NCBI GenBank assembly: GCA_028748925.1
Contig: JAQTPE010000001.1
Location: 12,065 to 58,103, forward strand
From: Candidatus Omnitrophota bacterium
Lineage (GTDB): Bacteria > Omnitrophota > Gorgyraeia > 2-01-FULL-45-10
Length of the DNA stretch: 46,039 nucleotides
Direction: 5' to 3'
Shown: positions 25,695 to 34,302 of the stretch, piece by piece
Numbering within the stretch: the first letter of the stretch is position 1
How the letters are laid out: each line of letters starts with the position of its first letter
Notes under the pieces: model-generated
What the model was told of the DNA's origin: nothing
The model's input: the letters and a program-made list of their open reading frames with translations, nothing else
Databases searched by the model: none
Program-made: the position numbers and the translations under genes

Positions 25695-27470
25695 ATGAAA
25701 AGAAGCCCTGCCGCGGTTCTTTTAGCCGCATCATTAATGGTTTTCCTGTGCGCATCCTCTGCTTTTTCACAGGAAGAGGGTACCGGGACAGAGGCTGTTT
25801 CACCCGTTGCCGCTATAAAGAGCGCCCAGGATTGGGATGGAGCCAGGGCAGAAAGCGAGAAGGCGATAAATGCCTGTAAATCCTACGATGATTATGAGAA
25901 GCTTGCTTCCGAGATTAAGAAGGCGGGCCTAAGGTCCGTAAAAGAGCCCAAATATTCAGACATACTCTACTATATGTGCGCTAAGAACAGGGTCAAGGAG
26001 CTGTCGTATCTGACAAAAAAGAACGATATAGATTCGGGCCGCATATATATGTCCGTCAGCGAAAAGTACTACAACGACGCCCTTACCTGTCTCGATAAAG
26101 CCTTACAGGCTACGAAGTCCAAGGACCTGAGCCTCGACATATGTTTCTTAAGGTTCCTTATATTCAAGGAGATGTTCCAGACGGAAAAGATGGACGCGGT
26201 CTTCGGTGAAATGATCGAAAAAATAGCTTCTTATTCTCCGGATACTTCGAAGAATGTGGCGAAACTGAACGAGCTTTCGCAGCTATTTAGCGAAGAGGGG
26301 CTGGGTGACTATGCGATGAAGCTGAAGCTCCTGTACGCCTCAAAGGTTGACGCCGACAGCGCCAGGATGATCGCCGACGACATAAAGGCAAGCGCCGATA
26401 AATATTTCGACGCGGGCCGCGCCAAAGAGGCTCTCGCGACTTATGACACATATCTGCAGCTTGCGGAAAATTATTATGACAAGGACGCATATGGGCCGAA
26501 AATAATGGATGTTGCGGAGAGGTATTTTAATAAGAACCATTATAAAGAGGCCGTAAAATATTATTCGGTCTACCTCTTTAAATACAGTGATTCGCCGGTC
26601 GCAGATTATTGCAGCTACAGGCTTGGTATGTCGCTGTACTACAATAAGGAATACAAAAAGGCCATAGAGAAACTCGAGGAGTTCCTGAATACTTATCAGA
26701 ATAGTGTGTGGTTTGAAAAAGCTTTTGAGAGCCTATGTAAACTCTATTACGAAAATCTGGGCATAGATGACGCCATAGAGGCTCTTCAGAAGATATCGGA
26801 TAAATATCCGCGCAGGGACTCGAGAGATTATGCGTATCTGCTTATGGGTATACTCTATTACAACAATACGGATTACGATAAGTCGGCCCAGACGCTTAAA
26901 AAGATAGAGAGCGATTTTCCGAGAAGCGTCTATATTTACGCATCGCGACAACTTATACAGGATATAGGCGATATAAAGAAAGGCGCGGCTCCGTCCTACA
27001 GTTTCGGCTCAAAAGATCTGTATAAGATCTGGGAGCCTTATATGTATATAAACTGCGATATAACTGTGAGTGATGGCGCCGAAACCGTTAAAGATAAAGA
27101 TTCAAAACCCGGGGAGATATTCATAAAGACCGCGCCCGGAGCCAAAGTTACATTTAATATGACCGGCCTCGAGGATATGGACAGGTTCAACGAATATATG
27201 CAGGACAAAGAGGACCAGTCGAGATTGCCGCGCAAGATCAGGGATGGAACGGAGAAGGATCTCGTATTCTTTTCATGGGCCGGACCCGAAGGCGGTAAGT
27301 TTATGGATGATAAGCAGGCGCTCTCAAGGGTTTGGCAAGCACCCAATGAGCCGGGTAATTACACCATGACCATCAATATAGGCGATCTTGGACTTATTCG
27401 TCCGCCTGATACCGGCGCAAAAAAAGATCCTGCGAAGACCCTTACCGTGCATATCAGCGTAGAAAAATAA
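25695..27470 (+). CDS. Secreted TPR-repeat protein with a C-terminal beta-rich domain
   Basis: 591 residues from the ATG at 25695. The track's earlier start (25623) reads through the palindrome, whereas 25695 follows GGGAGG and opens directly into a signal peptide (AAVLLAASLMVFLCASSAFS). Residues about 100-440 are helical repeats of the TPR type, for example YFDAGRAKEALATYDTYLQL, HYKEAVKYYSVYLFKYSDSP and EYKKAIEKLEEFLNTYQNS, resembling the periplasmic scaffold proteins YbgF and BamD. The last 120 or so residues form a beta-rich domain starting YMYINCDITVSDG. It sits between two glycoamylase-like genes, so it may organise the secreted enzymes or the outer-membrane protein. No specific family was recognised. 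Confidence 0.8.
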   Translation: MKRSPAAVLLAASLMVFLCASSAFSQEEGTGTEAVSPVAAIKSAQDWDGARAESEKAINACKSYDDYEKLASEIKKAGLRSVKEPKYSDILYYMCAKNRVKELSYLTKKNDIDSGRIYMSVSEKYYNDALTCLDKALQATKSKDLSLDICFLRFLIFKEMFQTEKMDAVFGEMIEKIASYSPDTSKNVAKLNELSQLFSEEGLGDYAMKLKLLYASKVDADSARMIADDIKASADKYFDAGRAKEALATYDTYLQLAENYYDKDAYGPKIMDVAERYFNKNHYKEAVKYYSVYLFKYSDSPVADYCSYRLGMSLYYNKEYKKAIEKLEEFLNTYQNSVWFEKAFESLCKLYYENLGIDDAIEALQKISDKYPRRDSRDYAYLLMGILYYNNTDYDKSAQTLKKIESDFPRSVYIYASRQLIQDIGDIKKGAAPSYSFGSKDLYKIWEPYMYINCDITVSDGAETVKDKDSKPGEIFIKTAPGAKVTFNMTGLEDMDRFNEYMQDKEDQSRLPRKIRDGTEKDLVFFSWAGPEGGKFMDDKQALSRVWQAPNEPGNYTMTINIGDLGLIRPPDTGAKKDPAKTLTVHISVEK

Positions 27471-27483
27471 CTTATGGCACTTT

Positions 27484-29532
27484 ATGCGTAGGCTTAAGCC
27501 CGCTTCGTTAATAGTTTTTATAAGCCTGTTTCTTTTCAGACCTCAGGTTCTTTCCGGCGCCGAGTCCAATAAGCCTGAGCCCGCGACCTTCATAATAGCC
27601 GATTTTAATAATGGAGCCATGTTCAGCAATCTGCAAACTGAAATGGGCACTTGGGAGATGAACCCCGAGGATGAAGCCCAGAGCATAGAAGCCTCATTGG
27701 ACAAAAATATAAAAATGGGTAAGAGCGGCTATTCGTTAAAGATAGACTACAATGTCGGTTCCCCAAAGAATGCCGTCAACGGTTTCTGGATGCAGATGAG
27801 ATTTTTTGACGCTTCACCGTATGATCATTTTGAGTTTTATGTAAAGGGCGATAAGGATAAGGGCTCTACCGGCGTATTCAAGATAGAATTCAAGAAATTG
27901 AATAGGAGCTCTGACGGCGAAGAAGAGACGGTAAGGGGGAGTTTTATAGTAAAGGGCGTCACCGGCGAATGGCGTAAGATATCTATCCCGCTGAATGTTA
28001 TGAACGGGATAACCGACTGGAAACAGATGGGAGAATTTGTAATCACTTTTGAGAAGAGGCGCGTCGATAGTCTTAAAGGCACTCTGTATTTTGACGATTT
28101 AGCGTTTGTGAAGACCGGATCTCCCGGGCCAAGTATCAGTGATCCCGTAGAGCATAAGGCCAAGAAGACGAAGACTGCTCTCCCGCCGGCCGAATTCGCG
28201 AAATTTTTGATCAAGAGGCTCAAGGGTTTTCCATCGAAAGTATTTTTGGATAAAACTTTCCCGAAAGACGATAGGGCCATGTTGATGGAGATAGCAAAAG
28301 ATACGTGGAACTATTTTGACATGTTTGTAGACAAGAATTATCAGCTCCCGATAGATAATGTTGAGTTCGCGGCGGACGGAACGGTTTCCGGCGGGACAAA
28401 AATAGGGGACTATACTAATATCACGAATGTAGGGCTCTATCTAATGTGTATCGTGGCAGGATACGATTTCAAATTTATAACTAAAGAGGACGCTGTCAAC
28501 AGGCTTAATCTTACGCTCGATTCGATAGAGAAGCTGGAGAAGTACAAAAATTTTCCGTATAATTATTATGATATTACGATATTCCAGAGGACGAGCAACT
28601 TCGTCTCTTTTGTGGATTCAGGCTGGCTCGCCGCGGGTATCGTAGTGATAAAGAACGCGTTCCCGGAAATTTTAGGCGAAAGATGCCGGAAGATACTGGA
28701 TGGTATGGACTTCTCTTTTTTTTATGACGAAGTGGAAGAAGAGATGTATCATGGATTTTACACAAACATAAACCATTATTCCGATTACAATTACGGCGTG
28801 CTCTACACCGAGCCCAGAGCGATCAGTTATCTTGCCATAGGCAAGGGCGACGTTCCGAAGGATCACTGGTTTAAATTGGCAAGGACTTTTCCAGATACGT
28901 GGGCCTGGCAGACCCAGATGCCGAAAGGCAGGAGAGAGAAGACTTACCTGGGATGCGTTACCGAAGGCGGGTATTATACTTATAATAACACGAAATTTGT
29001 TCCCAGTTGGGGCGGCAGCATGTTCGAAGCGTTAATGCCAACCATCATAATCGATGAGAAGAGGCTGGCTCCGAAAGGACTGGGCGCGAACGATGAAAGA
29101 CATGTTAATATCCAGATTAAATATGCGCTCGAGAAACTATCATATCCTGTATTTGGAATGTCTCCTTCTTCCATACCGGAAGGCGGCTACAGTGAGTATG
29201 GAGTAAAGCCTCTCGGTATAAAAGGCTATAAACCGGGTGTGGTCACTCCGCATGCGACATTCCTGGCGCTTGAATTCGCCCCAAAAGAGTGCATAGCCAA
29301 TATACGCAAGATGCTGAAGCTCTATAATGTTTATGGAGAGTGCGGATTTTACGACGCCATAAACGTGGAGACGGGTAAAGTGGCGATCAAATATCTGTGT
29401 CTGGACCAGGCGATGTCATTTCTGGCGCTCGATAATTATTTGAATGACGGGGCCATACGCAGGCGTTTTGCCGCGGATTCTATAAACAGGCGCGCGGTGG
29501 AATTACTGAAAGTAGAGGATTTCTTTGATTAA
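27484..29532 (+). CDS. Secreted jelly-roll plus glycoamylase-like protein (cyclic-glucan-synthase-type C-terminal domain)
   Basis: 682 residues. Signal peptide about 1-26, then a jelly-roll module (about 35-215; FIIADFNNGAMFSNLQ to KGTLYFDDLAFVK). A short basic linker leads to an (alpha/alpha)6-type catalytic region (about 255-680). Signatures NITNVGLYLMCIVAGYDF, FVSFVDSGWLAAG, PSWGGSMFEALMP, TPHATFLALEFAPKE and YGECGFYDAINVETG closely follow the glycoamylase domain of NdvB-type cyclic beta-1,2-glucan synthases and related glycosidases. It is a different subgroup from the two other glycoamylase-like proteins here. It follows the TPR gene by 13 bases. The similarity to beta-1,2-glucan enzymes is the main reason for suggesting that substrate. 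Confidence 0.85.
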   Translation: MRRLKPASLIVFISLFLFRPQVLSGAESNKPEPATFIIADFNNGAMFSNLQTEMGTWEMNPEDEAQSIEASLDKNIKMGKSGYSLKIDYNVGSPKNAVNGFWMQMRFFDASPYDHFEFYVKGDKDKGSTGVFKIEFKKLNRSSDGEEETVRGSFIVKGVTGEWRKISIPLNVMNGITDWKQMGEFVITFEKRRVDSLKGTLYFDDLAFVKTGSPGPSISDPVEHKAKKTKTALPPAEFAKFLIKRLKGFPSKVFLDKTFPKDDRAMLMEIAKDTWNYFDMFVDKNYQLPIDNVEFAADGTVSGGTKIGDYTNITNVGLYLMCIVAGYDFKFITKEDAVNRLNLTLDSIEKLEKYKNFPYNYYDITIFQRTSNFVSFVDSGWLAAGIVVIKNAFPEILGERCRKILDGMDFSFFYDEVEEEMYHGFYTNINHYSDYNYGVLYTEPRAISYLAIGKGDVPKDHWFKLARTFPDTWAWQTQMPKGRREKTYLGCVTEGGYYTYNNTKFVPSWGGSMFEALMPTIIIDEKRLAPKGLGANDERHVNIQIKYALEKLSYPVFGMSPSSIPEGGYSEYGVKPLGIKGYKPGVVTPHATFLALEFAPKECIANIRKMLKLYNVYGECGFYDAINVETGKVAIKYLCLDQAMSFLALDNYLNDGAIRRRFAADSINRRAVELLKVEDFFD

Positions 29533-29535
29533 TTA

Positions 29536-29544
29536 TGATATAAT
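29536..29544 (+). promoter_or_regulatory. Extended -10 promoter (TGATATAAT) before the permease genes
   Basis: TG-A-TATAAT at 29536-29544 lies exactly 12 bases before the ATG at 29557. This would give a leader of about 5-6 bases and no ribosome site. The same layout occurs before the HypF-like gene at 38464. Confidence 0.5.
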
Positions 29545-29556
29545 CCTGAAATTATC

Positions 29557-30495
29557 ATGTTAAGAAGCTCTGCTAAAGAAACGGCGGCCGGATATCTGTT
29601 TCTACTGCCAAATCTTCTGGGATTTTTGGTATTTACGCTTGTCCCCGTCGCATTGTCGCTCGCTTTAAGTCTCGTTGATTGGGATATGCTCTCGGCCCCT
29701 AAATTTGTCGGGCTGGCAAATTTTGTCAATCTTTTGGGTTTCCATACCGAGAACGGGTCATTTATCCCAAACGATCCGCTATTCTGGAAATGTGTAGGCA
29801 ACACCCTCTTCTTGATGATAATAATACCTGTCGAGATGATGGTGGCGTTATTATTGGCGCTGGCTATGAACCAGAAGATAAAAGGGGTGAAGTTATTCAG
29901 AACTTTATATTTTCTTCCGACGATAACAAATGGCGTGGCCATATGCCTTCTCTGGGCATGGCTCTACAATTATGATTTCGGTTTGTTGAACGGCCTTATA
30001 ATAAAACTGGGCGGTTTTTTGAATTTAAGTTTTAAAGGGATACCCTGGCTGACCTCTACGGTATGGTCGAAGCCTTCGCTGATGATAATGGGCTTATGGA
30101 TAGCTATGGGCGGTTATAATATGATACTGTTTGTGGCCGCCCTCCAGGGGGTCCCCAGAGAGCTCTATGAGGCCGCCGAAATAGACGGAGCGGATCCGTG
30201 GCATAAATTCTGGTCCGTAACATGGCCGATGATAAGCCCTACTACATTTTTTATCGCTATAATGGCGGTCATAGGAGGGTTCCAGGGCGGGTTCATGCAG
30301 GCATATGTCATGACAGGCGGCGGACCCCAGCGGTCTACAACGACTCTGGAATATCTTATATATAATCATCTCTACAGCTGGCAGCATGTCGGATACGCGG
30401 CGTCCATAGCATGGTTCGTATTCGTTATCGTGTTCGTCATAACTTTATTCAATTGGCGTTTTGGCGGTAAATTAGTGCAGTATTACCACTACTGA
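29557..30495 (+). CDS. ABC sugar transporter permease (MalF/UgpA type)
   Basis: 312 residues with about six membrane segments, beginning GYLFLLPNLLGFLVFTLVPVALS. The EAA loop that docks the ATPase reads ELYEAAEIDGADPWHKFWSVTWP. With the MalG-type partner that starts one base after its stop, it forms the inner-membrane channel for the binding lipoprotein at 21370. No ATPase gene is in the window, so a shared MsmK/UgpC-type ATPase from elsewhere is presumably used. The start lacks a ribosome site and lies just after an extended -10. Confidence 0.92.
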   Translation: MLRSSAKETAAGYLFLLPNLLGFLVFTLVPVALSLALSLVDWDMLSAPKFVGLANFVNLLGFHTENGSFIPNDPLFWKCVGNTLFLMIIIPVEMMVALLLALAMNQKIKGVKLFRTLYFLPTITNGVAICLLWAWLYNYDFGLLNGLIIKLGGFLNLSFKGIPWLTSTVWSKPSLMIMGLWIAMGGYNMILFVAALQGVPRELYEAAEIDGADPWHKFWSVTWPMISPTTFFIAIMAVIGGFQGGFMQAYVMTGGGPQRSTTTLEYLIYNHLYSWQHVGYAASIAWFVFVIVFVITLFNWRFGGKLVQYYHY

Positions 30496-30496
30496 T

Positions 30497-31339
30497 ATGG
30501 TATATAGAAATATCCTGCGGAAAACTTTTTCCTATAGCTTCCTTATCATGGGAGCCGTTACCATGGTGTTGCCTTTCGCCTGGATGGTGTCCACATCGCT
30601 TAAATCTTATAGTTCGGTCTTCATATTCGATATTAACGAAATCAATTGGATACCCAATCCTGTATACTGGAAAAACTATATAGACGTCTGGAAGGTAGTA
30701 CCGTTCGCCAGATTCTACTTTAACAGCCTATTTGTTTGTATCACCGTAACTTTAGCGCAGGTCGCGACGAGCGCTTTGGCCGCATACTCTTTTTCGAGAT
30801 TAAAATTTCCGGGCAGGGAGAAGATATTCTTTTCTTATCTGGCCACTATGATGATACCCGGATCCGTTACGATGATACCGGTCTTTGTGCTTATGAGGAT
30901 GTTTGGCTGGATCGATTCGTACAAGGCGTTGATAATACCGGCGGCTTTCTCGGCGTACGGCACCTTCATGCTGCGCCAATTTTTTATGACGATACCGAGG
31001 GATCTGGAAGATGCCGCCAAGATAGACGGATGCAATCACTGGAGCATATTCTGCAAAGTCATACTGCCGCTGTCGAAAACGGCGCTCGCCACGCTTACCG
31101 TATTCGTGGCTCTTGGAAATTGGGTGAGCTTCATGTGGCCTCTGTTAGTCACTAACTCGCTGGAAAAGAGGACGCTTCCCGTGGGGCTGGCTTATTTCCA
31201 GGAGATGTATCAATACGCCCAGCCCGACTGGGGGCTCTTGATGGCCGGGTCACTCGTTACGATGATTCCGATCATAGTGATTTTTATATTCGGCCAGAAA
31301 TTCTTTGTGGAAGGAATTAAGTTAACCGGATTAAAATAG
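30497..31339 (+). CDS. ABC sugar transporter permease (MalG/UgpE type)
   Basis: 280 residues with six predicted membrane segments (for example FLIMGAVTMVLPFAWMVSTS and a C-terminal GSLVTMIPIIVIFIFGQKFF). The EAA loop is DLEDAAKIDGCNHWSIFCKVILP. The C-terminal KFFVEGIKLTGLK motif is typical of MalG homologues. It starts one base after the MalF-type gene, without its own clear ribosome site, so translation is probably coupled. The substrate is inferred to be an oligosaccharide released by the neighbouring hydrolases. Confidence 0.92.
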   Translation: MVYRNILRKTFSYSFLIMGAVTMVLPFAWMVSTSLKSYSSVFIFDINEINWIPNPVYWKNYIDVWKVVPFARFYFNSLFVCITVTLAQVATSALAAYSFSRLKFPGREKIFFSYLATMMIPGSVTMIPVFVLMRMFGWIDSYKALIIPAAFSAYGTFMLRQFFMTIPRDLEDAAKIDGCNHWSIFCKVILPLSKTALATLTVFVALGNWVSFMWPLLVTNSLEKRTLPVGLAYFQEMYQYAQPDWGLLMAGSLVTMIPIIVIFIFGQKFFVEGIKLTGLK

Positions 31340-31364
31340 GAACAGACGCCTGTTCTAAATAATA

Positions 31365-31421
31365 GTATTGTGTATCGTGTATATAATATACACGCAATAC
31401 TCAATACACTATACTCAATAC
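31365..31421. promoter_or_regulatory. AT-rich palindrome and direct repeats, possible operator
   Basis: CGTGTATAT-A-ATATACACG (31376-31394) is a perfect 9-bp-arm palindrome flanked by GTATTG (31365) and CAATAC (31395). ATACTCAATAC occurs twice, at 31397-31407 and 31411-31421. The block lies just upstream of the lipoprotein gene at 31443. It could bind the ROK regulator encoded 1.6 kb downstream, or it could be a dispersed low-complexity repeat. Confidence 0.45.
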
Positions 31422-31442
31422 GAAAAAGGAGGAGAGGTAAAG

Positions 31443-32246
31443 ATGAAGAGGATAATGGTTTTATTATTAGCGTTATTGTTCGTAGTTCCTTTAGTGGCGG
31501 GATGCGGCCAGAGCCGGCAGCCTCAGGATGAAAAGAAGCCTATAGAGATAAAGCCGGATAATGCGGTTATGGATGATGAAGAGGTCACGGAACCGGAAGA
31601 GGCGTCGGACGCTGTTGCTGAGTCGACCTTAGAAAAACCGGAAACTCAGGCTATATATCCGAAAGAAACCTCCGCAACGGCCCAAGCGCCAAATCCGGCA
31701 GCGCCTGAGTATTCCGAGGAGATTATTGTGGCAGATTTCAATAGTGGGGAGAAGCCGAATAATCTCGGAGGGAATTTCGGAGCGTGGAATAAGGATCCGT
31801 CCGATCCGACTCAGTGGTGCAAAGAGGGTTTTGACAATGTATCCAGGCATGGAGATACCGGATTCGCGATGAAACTTGACTACAGCGTGGACTCGCCCAA
31901 TCCGGCTTACAATGGGTTTTGGATGGTGCTTCCCAATTTTGACGCTACAAAGTACGATGCCCTGAATATGTGGATTAAGGGGGACTCCAAGGCCGGATAC
32001 ACGACGGTACTTAAACTGGAATTGAAGAATGCCGGTAAGCAGATAGGACGCTACTATATCTCTAATGTGAGCGATCAGTGGCAGGATATCTCTATACCTT
32101 TATCCGAATTTAAGGGCTTGATCGACAGGTCGAGTCTGACTGAATTCGTCGTTGTATTCGAGGATAGGATGGCTTCGAATAAGAAGGGCGTGCTTTATAT
32201 AGACGATATAAGGTTCGTAAAATTTGCTTCTGCCGACAAGGTTTAG
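31443..32246 (+). CDS. Jelly-roll lipoprotein (CBM11/CIA30-like)
   Basis: 267 residues from ATG 31443, chosen over the track's 31368 because AAAGGAGGAGAGG precedes it and the lipobox signal (LLFVVPLVAGC) follows directly. After a charged, acidic linker (about 20-95, rich in E, P and A), a single jelly-roll module begins IIVADFNSGEKPNNLGG and ends KGVLYIDDIRFVK. The module is highly similar throughout to the free secreted protein at 22704, so the two are recent paralogues, one soluble and one lipid-anchored. The likely role is holding glycan at a membrane surface. Ligand unknown. Confidence 0.8.
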   Translation: MKRIMVLLLALLFVVPLVAGCGQSRQPQDEKKPIEIKPDNAVMDDEEVTEPEEASDAVAESTLEKPETQAIYPKETSATAQAPNPAAPEYSEEIIVADFNSGEKPNNLGGNFGAWNKDPSDPTQWCKEGFDNVSRHGDTGFAMKLDYSVDSPNPAYNGFWMVLPNFDATKYDALNMWIKGDSKAGYTTVLKLELKNAGKQIGRYYISNVSDQWQDISIPLSEFKGLIDRSSLTEFVVVFEDRMASNKKGVLYIDDIRFVKFASADKV

Positions 32247-32284
32247 TAACAAGAAAACCATGGCAGGGCCTCACTGAAATTTCA

Positions 32285-32297
32285 CCGCCGAAGGCGG
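32285..32297. repeat. Short GC-rich palindrome
   Basis: CCGCC-GAA-GGCGG (32285-32297), preceded by CACTGAAATTTCA, lies in the short gap before the 249-residue gene. It resembles the compact palindromic pieces seen at 23330 and 25663. Confidence 0.45.
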
Positions 32298-32300
32298 CGG

Positions 32301-33050
32301 ATGAATGCGGGAAATAACGTCTATATGAACAAGCGCGTAGATATCCAGGACGAGATAGCGAAAACATATTTTAGCGCCATGCCTAAAAAGCATGGTAAGA
32401 AGAAGCCGAAATGGAGATCGTTCCTGCCCTGGGCGGTGGCTATACTGGCTCTCTTCTTTGCGGCGGCGATATTGATCTTTAATAGTTCCATAGAGGTCAA
32501 AGTGCGTTTCCTTGGAGAGATACCCTCTTTGCCGATTGACAAAGGTGCGTATAAGATCGGCGAAAATCTCGATAAGGGGATATTTCTTGTAGAAGCCGGA
32601 GTGCCGAACAAGGATATAGTAAAGAACGCTTACTTTATGGGAGACGCCAAAGAGTTCAGCATCGATAGGCCGGATGAGCTGGTTCTTTGTAACTCCAGGG
32701 GATCCGGCTGGGCAAATTACACTATAGAGCTTAAAGAGCCCATAGATCTGGATAAACTGGATATAAGGTATATGGCGAGAGGCGTCCGGGGAGATGAATT
32801 CCTATCTCTTGTTATAGTGGACAGCAATAAGCGCAGTTACAGGCTTGAAAAAGATCTTTCGTCGGCCATGGGCAAGGATTGGCAGAGGTATACGATAAGT
32901 TTCAGGCGGGTTAAGAAAGCCGTGGATATTTCGAATATATCTACGATAAAATTTGAGTTTGGCACTCTGACCGTCGGAAATTATCCGAGCGCGGTTATGT
33001 CGCTGAAAGATGTGTATATAACAAAAACAGGAAGGTTGAAATGGCTGTAA
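32301..33050 (+). CDS. Inner-membrane-anchored jelly-roll protein
   Basis: 249 residues. A basic cytoplasmic N-terminus (KKHGKKKPKWR) precedes one membrane segment (WAVAILALFFAAAILIF, about residues 48-65), then a periplasmic beta-sandwich of about 180 residues with DELVLCNSRGSGWANYTIEL, DWQRYTISFRR and SLKDVYITKTG. The pattern follows the carbohydrate-binding-like modules of the locus but is more distant from them. The start is unsure: ATG 32301 (weak GGCGG upstream) or ATG 32325 (no ribosome site). It overlaps the ROK gene by 10 bases, suggesting joint control, and could present ligand near the importer. Function is not established. Confidence 0.7.
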   Translation: MNAGNNVYMNKRVDIQDEIAKTYFSAMPKKHGKKKPKWRSFLPWAVAILALFFAAAILIFNSSIEVKVRFLGEIPSLPIDKGAYKIGENLDKGIFLVEAGVPNKDIVKNAYFMGDAKEFSIDRPDELVLCNSRGSGWANYTIELKEPIDLDKLDIRYMARGVRGDEFLSLVIVDSNKRSYRLEKDLSSAMGKDWQRYTISFRRVKKAVDISNISTIKFEFGTLTVGNYPSAVMSLKDVYITKTGRLKWL

Positions 33051-34270
33051 AAAGAGAGAGCGTCTTTACCTATCATGTTTCGCAGGACAGGCAGCGCAAA
33101 AACTTATCTATCCTGGAGCTCATAAGGAAGAAGGGCCCTATTTCGAGAGCCGACATATCCAGAGTGCTTGGGCTTAATATAGTGAGCGTATCGAATTATC
33201 TCGATTTTTATATTAATAAGAAGATGATACTTGAAGTAGGGTACGATGTTTCGAGCGGAGGGCGCAGGCCGGAACTGTTGGAGCTCAACGCGAAGAGCGC
33301 TTATATAGTGGGCGTTGATATAGGCCCGGACAACATGAAAGCCGTGGTGACCGATCTGCAGGTAAACGTTGTCTCCAGCGCATACGCTCCGAGGCCGAAC
33401 GTCGGCTTGGAAGATCTTCCCGGGTATGTATTAAAAGTGATCGAAGAGGCCGTTTATAAAAGCAAGCTTGATAAGAGCGCCTTAAAGAATATAGGTATAG
33501 GCACATCCGGCATTATAGATTATGTCATGGGGACTATTCATGATACGGACCCTGTAAGGGGCAGGAGCAAGACGAGCCTTCTGAAGTTCTGTAAAGCTAT
33601 AGAACAGAAGTTCTATGTACCCGTATATATAGGTAACGACGCGTCCTGCGCGGCGTTCGGAGAGAAGACGCTGAATCACGCCGCGGATGTGGAGAATATG
33701 CTTTATATATATTCCGACATAGGCCTGGGGATAATTATGCAGAACGATGTATATTGCGGATCGAGCGGCTGCGCCGGAGAGATACAGCTCGTATTTTCAG
33801 GCCTTCAGAAAGATGAAAAGAGTATTATGAAGGAATATACCCACATGAGGCCGTGGGGCGTGGATCTGGGTGTGGTTATGGAAGCTATGAGAGCGATAGA
33901 TAAAGGCGTTTCAACCGAGATCCTCGGTATGGCAGGCGGTGATGTTACCAAACTTACGAAAGAGATTGTCATAGCCGCCGCTAAAAAGAGGGATAAACTG
34001 GCGGTAGAGCTTGTCTCGAATGCCGCCAGGAATCTCGGGGTGAGAGTGGCGTATCTGGTGAATATATTCAATCCGGATATAGTGGTCATAGGCGGCGGAA
34101 TTGAGAAATCCGGAGAGGTATTTATGGATGCCATAAAAGAGATGGTGAAGAAGTTCTCCTTTGAAGAGCCTGCGAGCATGGTCAGGATAGTTCCGACGCT
34201 CCTGGAGGATAATTCGGTTGTGCTGGGCGCGGCGGCACTCGCGGCAAGAGAAGTCTTTATCGAAGCGTAA
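33041..34270 (+). CDS. ROK-family transcriptional regulator (NagC/XylR type)
   Basis: 409 residues. An N-terminal winged helix-turn-helix (about 15-70; IRKKGPISRADISRVLGL) is followed by a two-lobed ROK domain: GVDIGPDNMKAVVTDL, GIGTSGIIDYVMGTI, YIGNDASCAAFGE and VVIGGGIEKSGE. Members sense sugars and repress sugar-use genes. The zinc-type cysteine cluster of many ROK proteins is not evident; only GSSGCAGE remains. The start at ATG 33041 overlaps the preceding gene by 10 bases. Its place at the end of the glycan-use genes makes it the likely local regulator, with possible binding at the palindrome near 31376. It could alternatively be a sugar kinase fusion, but the DNA-binding part favours regulation. 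Confidence 0.88.
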   Translation: MAVKRESVFTYHVSQDRQRKNLSILELIRKKGPISRADISRVLGLNIVSVSNYLDFYINKKMILEVGYDVSSGGRRPELLELNAKSAYIVGVDIGPDNMKAVVTDLQVNVVSSAYAPRPNVGLEDLPGYVLKVIEEAVYKSKLDKSALKNIGIGTSGIIDYVMGTIHDTDPVRGRSKTSLLKFCKAIEQKFYVPVYIGNDASCAAFGEKTLNHAADVENMLYIYSDIGLGIIMQNDVYCGSSGCAGEIQLVFSGLQKDEKSIMKEYTHMRPWGVDLGVVMEAMRAIDKGVSTEILGMAGGDVTKLTKEIVIAAAKKRDKLAVELVSNAARNLGVRVAYLVNIFNPDIVVIGGGIEKSGEVFMDAIKEMVKKFSFEEPASMVRIVPTLLEDNSVVLGAAALAAREVFIEA

Positions 34271-34302
34271 TATTTAAATCGGTTAGATTTAAGGAGGCAG
34301 TA

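Noticed and set aside
30736-31155. 139-residue plus-strand ORF within the MalG-type permease
   Set aside because: The permease frame has clear membrane segments and the EAA loop; this alternative frame has neither.
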